From: Dugong dugon
Lineage: Eukaryota > Chordata > Mammalia > Sirenia > Dugongidae
Length of the DNA: 64,000 nucleotides
Assembly (NCBI GenBank): GCA_030035585.1
Contig: CM057469.1
Location: 14,130,501-14,194,500 of the forward strand
Reading direction: 5' to 3'
The translations under genes and the position numbers were made by a program. Positions 22,155 to 32,654 of this stretch are shown one piece after another. Position 1 is the stretch's first letter. Every line of letters starts with the position of its first letter. Below the pieces are notes generated by a model. The model saw only the letters and a list, made by a program, of their open reading frames with translations. It had not been told where the DNA came from and made no database searches.

Positions 22155-23035
22155 AGGATTGGCCAGAGTAATGAGGTTCTCAGGTGCAATTCAAGACTTT
22201 GCCCCTCATTATTGCTGAGTGATTCTTGGCCTGATCCTCCGTTGAAAGGTGCTCCGCAGTGGGGCTGCTTATGGAGGATAAAGCCTGGAATTCAATCCCT
22301 CTCGCTGTGGTTGAATCCACCCCTGGCTTCCCGGGACCCTGGGCTTCTGGCAGGCCCTACGCAAGCAATGATCCACACGGCAGTGGCACTGTTTGTGCCC
22401 TGCCTGCCTCTGTGAGCTGGACTTTCCTGCATTTTCTAACAATGGTGGTTGTGGGACTTCTAAGCAGTCCAAGAAACAGCTCCTAGTCCTTGCCCAGGTT
22501 CTGAATCAGAAATTAGGCTGTATCTTCTTGTGGAAACATTCCCCTTTTGGAAACCCGAACCTGTAAACCTGCAAAGCCCAGGATTGACGGGATGGGCCAC
22601 CAGCAATGGCAGTAAATGGGGTTATGCCACTACAGCTTCCTAATACTGAACCCTGGAATAAGGTAGAGTAACTTTTCCCTCACAGCAGAGCTGGGCCTGG
22701 GAAGGGTGAGTCAGGGTGGATTAGACTTTTGTAGGCTTCCTTCTCCCTCTCACATACCACCTTTGTCCCCAGCCTGCACCCCCATTCTCCTCCAAGGACA
22801 GAGTCCACCCCTGGAGGAACATCGAGGATTTGTATTCTTTTGGAGCAGTTCCATTTCCAAGAGGAAAATGGAGGAACTGAGCCAAGCAGGTCCAATTTAC
22901 TCTTCCCAAATTGACCAAGCAGGTATCGCTCCCCTTTCCCTTTGAGGGGGAGTTAATTGGTGGAGAGACACTGGGAGGGTTACACTGATGGGAATCCCTC
23001 AGAAGCAAACATTAAGCATTAGGAAGAGGCGTTTC
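22155..23035. other. No recognisable feature
   Basis: About 880 bp of unassigned sequence; overlapping short ORFs on both strands lack known domains. Confidence 0.4.
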
Positions 23036-23039
23036 CCTC

Positions 23040-23440
23040 TTCAAAAGTTATTGTTTATTCAGCACTTACTATATGCCAAATCCCACGCTAAGTGCTTTTC
23101 TTCAGTTAATCCTCACAACAATCCCTTGGGGCAGGGGCTATTTTTATCTCCAGTTTACTGAAGGTAAAGTGAAGTACCAAACCAAAACCCACTGCTGTTG
23201 AGTCGATTCCAACTCATAGCAACCCCATAGGGTTTCCAAGGTTGTAAACCTCTACAGAAGCAGATGGCTACATCTTTCTCCCGTGGAACGACTGGTGGTT
23301 TCAAACCACCCAACTTTCAGTTAGCAGTCAATCACTTGAACCACTGTGCTACCAGGACTTGTTAAAATGAAGTACTGGGAAGTAAAGAAATAAACCAAGA
23401 GTCAAACCCAGTTAATCCTCAAGGCCCAGGCTCTTAACCA
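23040..23440 (-). mobile_element. MIR SINE split by AfroSINE
   Basis: The left half (cagcacttactatatgcc, gttaatcctcacaacaatcc) and right half (caagagtcaaacccagttaa, ggctcttaacca) form one MIR. The AfroSINE at 23179-23359 lies inside it. Confidence 0.8.
23179..23363 (-). mobile_element. AfroSINE A-long with target-site duplication
   Basis: Reverse copy inside MIR. The flanks are aaagtgaagtac (23166-23177) and aaaatgaagtac (23364-23375), 11 of 12 bases identical. Confidence 0.94.
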
Positions 23441-23447
23441 CACTTCA

Positions 23448-23641
23448 GTGGCTCTCATGCTGGTATGCATAACAATCACTTGGGGTAGTTTATTAAAACT
23501 CATGTTCCTGGGCCCCACTCTCAAAGATTCCTGTGACATAGGTTTGAGGCAAGGCCCAGGAATCTGAAATTTTAACAAGTCTTCCCTCCTACCCCCAAGA
23601 GATTATGATTTACGTAGTTTGAGTACCAACCTTTGAGAAAT
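23448..23641 (+). mobile_element. MER5A-type hAT-Charlie remnant
   Basis: Starts cagtggctctcatgctggta and ends ccaacctttgagaaatacc, with aacaatcacttggggtag inside, in MER5A order. Confidence 0.75.
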
Positions 23642-24103
23642 ACCTCAGGATGCTATACTTCGGATTTGTCAAACCAGCACACAAAAATGATCAAATGATA
23701 ATTATTACTTGAGCATCTTTTCTGTTCCCACTGCTGGGGCAAGGAGGGGAAGGTGGGTTGGAGGAGTACAATGTAAGGATAAGTAAGTTCACCCTGCTTT
23801 TTAGGATCATAAGTAACCAAAGTATTACAACACACTATTTACTTAAGGGCTAAACCATATGGCTCCAAAAGTAAAGCAATATGGATTTAGAAAATAGAGG
23901 CCCCACGTTCAGTTTGGCCTGAGTGGTTAGTAGAGGATTTAACAAGCTGGGACAGGAGAGAGAGTACACGGGGTTAGGAGAGCCAGCAGCCACCTGGAGA
24001 AAGCGTGTAAGGGAGGGATCTTAGACATTGGGGGCTGTAAGAGAAAACGTTAGAGGAGAACAAGTGGAAACAGAGGAGCCTCAGACTAGGCAGCAGGAAA
24101 CAG

Positions 24104-24445
24104 GTGGTATGGGGCAGTGGTTGGTTTAGCGGTAGAATTCTCATTCCTCATGCTGGAGACTTGGGTTTGATTCCCAGCCAATGCACCTTATGTGCAGCCA
24201 CCAACCGTCTGTCAGTGGAGCTTGCGTGTTGCTATGATGTTGAGCAGGTTTCAGCAAACTTCCAGGCTAAGGCAGACTGGGAAAAAGGCCTGGCAGACTG
24301 CTTCTGAATATAAGTTAATGAAAACTCTGTGGATCATAACAGTTCAATCCACAACCAGTCATGAGGATGGCACAGGACCAGGCAGTGTTTTGTTCCGTTG
24401 TGCATGGAGTTGCCATCAGTTGGCAGCTACCAACAACGAACAGGT
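24104..24445 (+). mobile_element. tRNA-Gly-headed SINE with RTE-type body and tail
   Basis: Positions 24113-24186 resemble tRNA-Gly: an A-box-like ggtttagcggtagaattctc, a B-box-like ggtttgattcc, and acceptor-like ends gcagtgg and ccaatgca that can be read against the tRNA. It then runs through a module shared with the RTE 5' region and ends with the RTE-type gttgccatcagttggcagc. It is a pol III-type retroposon, not a functional tRNA, because the arms are diverged and fused to a body. Confidence 0.88.
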
Positions 24446-24522
24446 GGCACCAGCAGCACAGAGGACATCAGCTGTCACCTGGTGAAGGGCCTCCAGATCC
24501 CTAACAAAGCCATGAAACAATC

Positions 24523-24682
24523 ACAGAACATGGAAGAGTCCAACAAACTCATGTGTACAGAACATGGGACAATCCAGCAAACCCAGGTGCACAGAACATG
24601 GAACAATCCAACAAATCCATGCACACAGAACATCGAACAATCCAGCAAACCCACATGCACCGAACATGGAACAATCCACACA
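24523..24682. repeat. 34-bp minisatellite, about 4.7 units
   Basis: Units begin with acagaacat (accgaacat in the last) at 24523, 24557, 24591, 24625 and 24659, exactly 34 bp apart, each containing acaatccaRcaaa or a close variant. Because 34 is not a multiple of 3, the ORF spanning it changes frame in each unit and is unlikely to be coding. Confidence 0.95.
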
Positions 24683-24719
24683 GAGCCTGAGGAGTGTGAA
24701 GATGAACCAGCATTAAATG

Positions 24720-24830
24720 ATATTTTACAGCATTTATTGCATGTCGGGAATCATGCCCGTGCTTTGGATGCAGAGTAATAACACAGTCCCCACTCTCAAT
24801 AAGACATCACCCAAGTGCCAAGTGTTAGGA
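24720..24830 (-). mobile_element. L2-type remnant
   Basis: cagcatttattgcatgtcg, then taacacagtccccactctc resembles an L2 3' fragment in reverse. Weak. Confidence 0.35.
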
Positions 24831-25181
24831 GAGAAAATTCAAACTTAGTCTTTATTTCAGATATTTAACCCAATTTTTGTTTTCTAAGGACATAAGGCAG
24901 ATTTTATTAGCTTTGAGGGTGGCAGTCTGGGTGGGGAGGTGGTAAGAAAAGGATGAAAAGAGAAAGTCTTTTTCCCCAAGGAATTCATTCTTGAATAGGA
25001 AGGATAAGCTAGAATTCAACATAGAAGGTTAAGTCTGGAGGGGAAAGAAGGGGGGCACAAGAGGGGTACGAGCTTGTCAAGGACCCCAAGTTTTCCAAAA
25101 GAGTCTAACACAAGGCAATGGCTTGGGACTGACCTAACGCCTCCCCTCGCCCCACAACAGATTCAAGGTTTCTGCTGTGCT
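24831..25181. other. No recognisable feature
   Basis: About 350 bp of unassigned sequence. Confidence 0.4.
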
Positions 25182-25192
25182 GGGACAATGCA

Positions 25193-25394
25193 AGGAGTCC
25201 CCGGGTGGTGCAAATGGTAAATGCTGGGCTACTACCGGAAAGGCTGGAGGTTCAACCCGCGCAGAGGTTCCTCGGAAGACAGGCCTGGGGATCTGCTTCT
25301 GAAAGGCCACAGCCTTGAAAACCCTGTGGAGCAGTTATACTCCTCACCTACAGGGTCACCATGAGTCAGAATCGACTGGAAGGTAACTAACAAC
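25193..25394 (+). mobile_element. AfroSINE B with target-site duplication
   Basis: Starts ggagtccccgggtggtgcaa. The flanks ggacaatgcaa (25183-25193) and ggacaatgcag (about 25396-25406) match at 10 of 11 bases. The tail is aactaacaacag rather than gggtttggttt. Confidence 0.93.
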
Positions 25395-25406
25395 AGGACA
25401 ATGCAG

Positions 25407-26480
25407 GGAAGGGTGTCAGCTTCCCAGCTTCCGCAGCCAGCCTTGGACCACGGGGAGGCAGAGTCTCAGTGTGGGACAGATTTAGGGCTCCTAGTTGATT
25501 GACCTGTCTACTCCTCTTTGAAGGGGGCTGTGTCCCTGGCCTTTTAAACTTGAGCAGAGAGTAAATTCCAAATCACATGGCACTTGTTGGTTTTAGGGGA
25601 TCAGGGGCGCCCTGAAGCTAATTCGTAAGGTAGGGAGTTGATGTCACCCAGCTCCCCTTCTACGCTCTCAGTCCACTTTCCTGTCCCCCGTCCCAGATCC
25701 CAGGGTGTTCTCAATGTCCGGTTCCCTGGGCCTGCCTGCTTCACCCCACCTTTCGCTTCCTGCTCCTCAACAAAGCTGACCTTCTTCGTCCCAGACCCTC
25801 AGTCTCCACTTTATTGGGAGCGTTCTGATCATGAAGTCATATGGATCTTCTGACGCGGGTTTGATAGATGCTTGATGTGCTCCCCTGCCAAGGGCAGTTA
25901 ATATTATCTCAGACCCAATGCCCCAACCAAGGGAAGCGTCTAATTTGGAATTTTCAACATTGGGGCTGACGGTTGGTGTGCACCAGATCTTGGGAGAGGC
26001 TTTCCCAGAAGCCTTTAAAGGACCCCAGAGAGGCAGTGTGGTACCCAAAGGAGCTGGGGGTCTGGGTTCGCCTGGGGCAAGTAGCTAAAACTTGGAGCCT
26101 CATTTCTGTTATTTGTGGAATGGAGAGGATACCCCATAAAATCAAGTCACCAAAATGAGATGCGAAGGTGCTTTGTGAACCAAAGTGCATGCTTTTCTTC
26201 CAGTGTGTGGTGGCTGGCAATGACTGGGAAGTGCAAGGCCTGGGGGAGGGAGGGGGTTGGTGGGAAGAGACCCATAGCAGTGCAGATTAGTCTGCAGAGT
26301 TAAAGCTGGAGGGTCAAAGGAAGGGGCAGGTGGCCTTCCCAGAAATCCTGACACCACTTGGCCAATTGCATACAGCATGGATTTAATGCAGCCTGCACAA
26401 CAGCTCCCTACCACCAACCCCTCCCTCAATTGCCCCCTCCAATTTATCAAGCAATTGAGGTTAGGCATAAAAAGGGTGCC
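25407..26480. other. No recognisable feature
   Basis: About 1.07 kb of unassigned sequence. ORFs of 60-108 aa on both strands overlap one another and carry no domain. Confidence 0.4.
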
Positions 26481-26497
26481 TTTGCAGGAGCAGGGGA

Positions 26498-26837
26498 ATC
26501 CCTGGGCGGTGCAAAGATTAATGTGCTTGTGGAAGTTTGAGTCTACTGGTTAAGAGCTCGGCTGTTAACCAGAAGTCGGCAGTTCGAATCAACCAGCTGC
26601 TCCTCAGAAACCCTATGGGGCAGTTTTACTCTGTCCTATAGGGTTGCTATAAGTCGGAACAACTCAATGGCAACAGTTTTTTTTTTTGGAGGGGGGTGGG
26701 TTAGAGGTGCCTCAGAAGAAAGGCCTGGTTGTCTATTTCTGAAAGGTCACAGCCATCGAAAACACTATGGAGCACAATTCTACTCTGACACATATGGGGT
26801 TGCCATGAGTCGGAGTCAACTATATGGCAACTGTTTT
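26498..26837 (+). mobile_element. AfroSINE B split by an AfroSINE A insertion
   Basis: The left piece (to about 26535, starting gaatccctgggcggtgcaaa) and right piece (from about 26701, gaggtgcctcagaagaaagg) rebuild one B element. The pair is flanked by tttgcaggagcagggg (26481-26496) and tttgcaggaacaagggg (26838-26854). Confidence 0.93.
26536..26690 (+). mobile_element. AfroSINE A nested in AfroSINE B
   Basis: Short form starting ctggttaagagctcggctgt and ending caatggcaacag plus a T run. It lacks the first 15 or so bases of the head. Confidence 0.9.
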
Positions 26838-26854
26838 TTTGCAGGAACAAGGGG

Positions 26855-27945
26855 TTATTTCTGCTTCCACTTCTCTTCTTGTCCAGAAAAGAGCAGGTAA
26901 ACTTTCAGAAACGTTATTGTGAGGAGAGGGGGCTTTGTTCAGCTGCTGATGAGAAACACGGAGAGAAAGACGTGTTGGTGGGGGAACTGGGGGGGAGCCC
27001 CTTATAGAGGACCCCTGCATGACCGCCCCAGTTGGGCTGAACTTAGCAAAGACTGGACCAGCTTGGTGAGTATTCAGAGACTATTAAGCACATATTGCTT
27101 GTGGATTAATTAGTTTAGAAGAAGGAAGGAATTAAATGTCCCCTTAATATAATGGGAGGCTTTAAAATATCATGAACAGCAATTAATCTAGCCTCTCTGG
27201 TAAATTTGAAAGCATATTTAGCAAATAATTTCATCTAATTACAATGGCAATCCTTGGCTAGAGGCAGTGAAAGTGGTCACACTCCTAAAGATGTGTAATC
27301 TACTTTTCTCAGAACATTTGAGGGGTGAAGGAGGGGAGGAAGAGAAGGAGGGAGAAGGAGGAACTGAACAAGGTTGTGGCGAAAACAGGAAAAAACAGAG
27401 AGGGCCTAACAATTTCCTTTCCTCTCCTGACGGACTTTCAGTACAGGAGCTTGAAAAACTGAACTCAGATTGAAATGCTGAGCAGACAAGAAAGATTTAA
27501 GCCCTAAATGAAATTAGGAAGCAGATCTTCCACCACAAGGAACACGAGTGAACCTGTGTTGATTTCAGAATTAATTTTCCTTTCAGTTGAAAAAGCACTT
27601 GGTCTTTACCAGGTCATCCATGATGTGACACACAGTTGCCTTCATTTTGATTGTGTTGATCCCAGGTTGCTGGAAAGCCTGCCCTTAGTCACTTCAAAGG
27701 ATTATAGTTTGTACTCTGACACTTGAAGAGTAATCCATGTGACAGGAAGAGGAGAAAGCCTCGCTGACTACAGTCAGATAATGTTATTGAAGGTATTTCC
27801 AATAAGCCACCTCATTTAAAGCTACATGGAATCTGAAGAAAAGGGCTGATAAAATTGGCACGTTTGATCTCGCCACTGTTTCCAGCACAGGGAGCTGAGA
27901 ACACTAATACCCTAGATTTAGAAAGGGATTCCTTCTCAGGAAGGT
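26855..27945. other. No recognisable feature
   Basis: About 1.1 kb of unassigned sequence, with one purine-rich GGAG/GAA tract at about 27325-27365. Confidence 0.4.
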
Positions 27946-27951
27946 TTTTAG

Positions 27952-28125
27952 AACTAGTGTTTTTCCACCATTAGAACCACCTGAGAAGTTGTAAAAAAAT
28001 GCCAAATGCCCCATGGCCCCCTTTCTCGAAGATTTCGACTGAATTGATCTAGGTTGGGTCCTGCAGACAGTCTTTTAAGGTGCCCAGGTGATTTTAATGT
28101 ACAGCTAACAATGAAATAGTGATTT
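27952..28125 (+). mobile_element. MER5-type hAT remnant
   Basis: aactagtgtttttccaccat, ttagaaccacctgagaagtt and gtgcccaggtgattttaatg follow the MER5 pattern with substantial divergence. Confidence 0.65.
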
Positions 28126-28147
28126 GAGGAGTTTGCCTTACTGCGAG

Positions 28148-28320
28148 GGCTCTCACAATTGGGGTGTACATCAGAATCACCTGGAGGGCTTGTTGGATGA
28201 AACACACTAGGAGTTTCATATTCAGCGGGTCTGGGGCAGGCCTGAGAATTTGTGTCTAACAAGTTCGCAGGTGATGCCAATGCTGCTGGACCTAAGGACC
28301 CCACTTTGAGGACCACTGTG
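28148..28320 (+). mobile_element. MER5A-type hAT remnant
   Basis: gtacatcagaatcacctgga, gcgggtctggggcaggcctg and ttgaggaccactgtg match MER5A. It lies directly behind the first copy in the same orientation. Confidence 0.8.
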
Positions 28321-28324
28321 CTAT

Positions 28325-30345
28325 GGGATTGTCAGTGGGTTCTGGGCCTAGCTTTCTGACAGCTTGACACGACCACTCCCAGTGACGCATAAAGGTGAAC
28401 TGTGACTACTGTAGAGCCGTTTTGGACAACCTCCCAAGGTCCTCCTTGATTTGCTGCAAAGTAGCTTCTCTTCTGCTCGGCTCTATCTGGCTCCTGACCG
28501 CGACCACAGCCTCACTTCCCATCCACCAGCTGCATTTGGATTTGGTTTTGGCCCTGGCTTCCCCGGCTCTGACTTTTGGCACTTCTGGTCTTGGTTTGTT
28601 CTCCCTCTTTTGACTTTTTATGTTCCTGAACAGCTCAGGGAGGCTACCCACCCAAGGCTTGTGTCCCAGAGACCCCTCTCCAGTAATGGCTCATTTTTAG
28701 GCTCCCTGCACCCCCTTCATGTCTGAGAGGAAGGTGGAATGATGACAAAACAAGCAGTAAAGAGATGGGTATGTTTCCCAACATTGTTCTCACTCTCCTG
28801 ACAATAACAACTCTAATAATACTAACGGCTAACACCCTTTGGACTCACACCGCACTATCAGGCATATGCTATGGTAAGTAGTTTGTATGGATAAACTCCT
28901 GTTGTGTTTTTCTTGTGTTTTCCCTGGTTCTGTAAGCTGCCTGGGACTAAGGGTCATGTCTCATATTGGTTGCTACTGTAATCTAATGGATCTCATGGAC
29001 TTCTGTGGATTTCCGTTAGCCTCATCACTTTATACCCATATGTGGTACTTTTCTGATTGATCTGAGAAGTTAAAAGAGAGAGGAAAAATATTGAGCTACA
29101 TAACAAGGCAGTTTTATGTCACTAATCATTGCTCTGAATGTTTTTGCTATGCTGACCAGATAGGAGCATCTGGTCGACCTTCTGTCTCGTTGTGTGGTTG
29201 TTATGTTTCTGTGGCTGTTGTGCTGAGTGCAGGTTCAGTTACAGGTTCGACTCCCTTCACACTGTAATAGGGACGACCTACTCTCTGTAGCTAACCCTGG
29301 GAAGAACGTCATGGAAGCAACATCTGTAGCTACTTCCGTCTTAATCTTGGGGCATCTGAAACATAAGGAAAGCCCAGTACTAATAGCAATTGTGTGGTTT
29401 AGCGGATCAGAAAAGACTCTCAGATTATCAAGTGTTCCAGAATTGCTTCTATCACTCTTCAGGGCGAACTTTCAAACTCTATTCTAAAATCGTGTTTACA
29501 TATTTCACTTAAAACTCCCTCTTGTAATGGACTCCAGCTTTTCTGGGCACAGTTTCTGAAGGGCTTTCTTGTAGAGGTAGTTTATAAAAAATTGGTGTTA
29601 AGGAGAATAACTATGAGAATTTCAAGTTAGCAGCTTTTAATTAAAGGAAAAAAGGGTTTGTGTCTGTGTTGGGGGGTGGTATTTGATTCTTCTGTTAGAC
29701 TAAAGCGAAAAATGACCTTCTTCTGACTACAGAGTACAAGTCTTAACATATGTGAGGAGGATTGTGGCTAATTCCGTTCTCATTTTCATTTTGCCCTGTC
29801 AGAGGGTGCATTTGGGGAATCCTGTGATCAAAGGGGCTGGTGGAGTGTCTCCTAGCTAACCAGGAGTCCTCGAAAGACATCCTAGGCCTTCTCTTCATTT
29901 CGCTCACTCTGTCGAACCAGGATGAACAGGCCACCTGTTTCCTGGATCAGCCATCCAATCAACAATACGGGGCAGTTAGACACCAAGCTAGCCTGAAATC
30001 CTAGCAGTGTGAGCACCTCAAGAGTTAGATTCCAAGATAGGACAGGACATGGGTCAGAAAGGAGCACTTCAATCAAAGATTTTGTCTACAGTTTGAATAA
30101 AATAAGTAGATTGAACAGAACATAAAGGATTCTGGAGAAAAACAACAAATTATGTGTATTTTTAAAAAGCTTGTTTCGTAACACTTTTCCACCTTACTAC
30201 TAAATGTTTGTCGGGCTTAATCAATTTAAGGCTGAGTTAAATTAAAAAAAAAAAAAAATTTTTTTAAGGCATGGAATTTGTTCAAACTTTCGAGGAGCTA
30301 ATGATATCCATGCTATTTAAATTTCTCTGAATTATAAAAGATGCA
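28325..30345. other. Longest repeat-poor stretch in the window
   Basis: About 2 kb in which I recognise no SINE, LINE or LTR with confidence; an L2-like hint near 28900-28980 is weak. ORFs of 60-91 aa on both strands have no domain. An A15T7 run sits at 30244-30265. No promoter or splice pattern could be supported. Confidence 0.45.
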
Positions 30346-30349
30346 AAGC

Positions 30350-30540
30350 CCCTAATCTATTCTACAAAGTAAAACCAAACAAAGATAGTGCAGAAAGCAA
30401 AAGACCAACCTCACTTATGAATATAGACGAGGAAATTCTAAATAAAACATTAGCAAACAGAAGGCATGCCTATTCCCCACAATGCAGTAGGGTTACCACC
30501 AGGAATGATAGGATTATTCAATATTAGTAAATATTTTAAT
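30350..30540 (+). mobile_element. Old L1 ORF2 fragment, left part
   Basis: agcaaaagaccaacctcact, attctaaataaaacattagc and accaccaggaatgataggat follow L1 ORF2 in the reverse transcriptase region. It appears to resume at about 31877. Confidence 0.75.
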
Positions 30541-31560
30541 AGAGCTGGTAAGAACCTTAGCGGTGCTGAGGGGCGTAGCCACGACAAAGTTTGGCCACTC
30601 TTCCCAGAGGTTGATGGGTCTTTAGCAAAGATCAGGACGTTGGATTACTTTTGTCTAGATCATTTTACCCAGTTTCCTGGAGGAGACACATGGAAGTTGC
30701 ATGCCAGGAAAATGTACAGTTTATTACTTCAGAGCTTTGGCTTCAAGCTCTGATTGATCTCTCCTTCCAGTGAGTGGTCTTCTGTCCCTTGAGCCTCAGG
30801 GGGTGCAGCAGTAGCAAAGGAGTTGAGAGTCACTTGGATGGGTTACAGGGGGAGTGTTGTGGTGAGCTGGAAATAAAATGGGAGAAAGGCTTTCAGCAGT
30901 GAGGTGTATGAGCAGAACTGGGAAGAGAGGAAAGGGAAGGAGGATTTTAAGAAATGATGCTGTGTGATGTTCTTTGAGAGCATCAGTAAAAATTACAATT
31001 GCTTTTAAGTACATAGATTTAAAAAAAAAATCTCATGCCCTGTAATTCCTTCGCTAATACTCTTCTTTTCATGATGCAGATTCTCAGATTCCCAGACAAT
31101 TCCTGTTTCCTAGGAGCTAAAATATAGAGTTCTGTTGCTTAGCCTTGAAACCGTACACCTTCCAACTGCTGATGAAACAATCTTGGCAACATAAGTTCTC
31201 TGTCTCCTCGATACTATCCTGCATCATAAAACTATCTTGTAAATGGTACTTCTTAAAAAAAAAAAGTGTTGTAAGAAACCTTGTAAGATTTCAGCAATTA
31301 TTGCTATGAATGTTGTAGTGGAAGCAACATTCAACCTCCCCAAATCCTGTAATTCTTAATGGTTGTCTTACTGAATTATTGGTTGGCCTGGTAATAGAAG
31401 AATGTTTATTCAATATCCGTTTTCTGAAAGATGTAAACACTTACGAGTTTTCTTTGGGAAGCCACAAGAGGATCATTGACACATCCTTCTTCAATATGAA
31501 TGGATATGAAAATAAATAGAACCTAAGACTGTGTTCTATTTCTTGTTTTGAACAAAGGAT
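30541..31560. other. Unassigned segment between the two parts of the old L1
   Basis: About 1 kb that does not look like L1. A reverse-strand aataaa (tttatt near 30720) and the surrounding layout hint at an LTR in reverse orientation, but no family or ends were found. Confidence 0.35.
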
Positions 31561-31868
31561 TTGGACGTTTGGGTTTTATTCCTCATTAACTACCACCTTA
31601 GTTTGCTGGACTGTGTTTCCTGGGGAATCAATCAACTATATGAGACCAAATGGGCAACACCTGCCCAAAAGCAAAGACAAGAAGGCAGGCAGGGACAGGA
31701 ACACTGGACGACTGGAAATGGGGAACCGTGGGTGGAAAGGGGGAGAGTGCTGATATATTGTGGGGAGTGCAACCAATGTCATAAAACAATTTGTTTATAA
31801 ATTTTTTAATGAGAAACTAATTTGTGCTATAAACTTTCACCTAAAACACAACTAAAAAAAAAAAAAAA
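31561..31868 (+). mobile_element. Younger L1 3' end with poly(A)
   Basis: The aacacctgcccaaaagcaa, ggggagagtgctgatatatt, gcaaccaatgtcataaaaca and aatgagaaactaatttgtgc blocks are the lineage L1 3' UTR also seen at 41195-41395 and 50340-50565. It ends in an A15 run at 31853-31868. Confidence 0.88.
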
Positions 31869-31876
31869 GTATCATA

Positions 31877-32650
31877 TTTAACCATCAGCCAGCATCATTT
31901 TATACTATTGAAACTGTTTCACTGAAACAGTGGAATAATGAAGAACTTTTCATCAAACCAGGCACAAAGTAAGGATGTTCATAATCATCATTATTAAATA
32001 TTTTTCTGGACATTCTGGCCAATTAAAAAAAAATAAATAGGAAAAAAAGAGACCTAAATATCGGTAAGGAAGAGAAAAAAAAACTATTATTATCTGCAGA
32101 TAGGAATGCATCTATAGGAAATCCAAAGGAGTAAAACTGACAAAAAATATGAGAATTAATGAGCTCTGTAAAGCAGCTGAATACAGAACATATACATAAA
32201 AAATCAATAGCTTGTTTTTATAAAATTAAAATAATTATAAAACATAATAAAAACTGGGATCCTGACTACAATAGCAAAAAAAGGTAGGAAATGCCCACAG
32301 ACAACCTTCATAAGAAAATTGAATGATGTACTTGAAGAAAACTGCGAAATGTTATCGAGAATTATAAAGGAAACCATGGATAGAATGACTGGATACAGTA
32401 AAGGCGTCAATTATTTACAATTTAATTACTGTACTTAATGTTATTTAATTTGATAGTATAATGTGATATTTTCATAAGTTGAAAAAATTATTCTTAATTT
32501 CACTTGGCAGAATAAGCAGGCAAGAATAGCAATGAATTAGAGAAGGAATAGCATACCAGATATTAAAATTCAGAAAACTTCAGTAATTAAAAGTATGATA
32601 TTTGTGCAAGAATATGAACCATCATGACTCTCTCTCTCTTTCATAGCTGT
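31877..32650 (+). pseudogene. Old L1 ORF2 fragment, right part
   Basis: caggcacaaagtaaggatgt, ttctggacattctggccaat and gtaaagcagctgaatacag follow the L1 reverse transcriptase region after the part at 30350-30540. It has many stops and A-rich runs. This L1 is clearly older than the copy that follows. Confidence 0.75.
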
Positions 32651-32654
32651 TAGA

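Noticed and set aside
24113..24186. Functional tRNA-Gly gene
   Set aside because: The head matches tRNA-Gly but the arms carry mismatches and the sequence continues directly into a SINE body with an RTE tail.
24398..24778. 126-aa ORF with repeated CTEHGTIQQ-like units
   Set aside because: It runs through a 34-bp minisatellite; the period is not a multiple of three, so the protein repeat changes frame between units and is not a conserved repeat protein.
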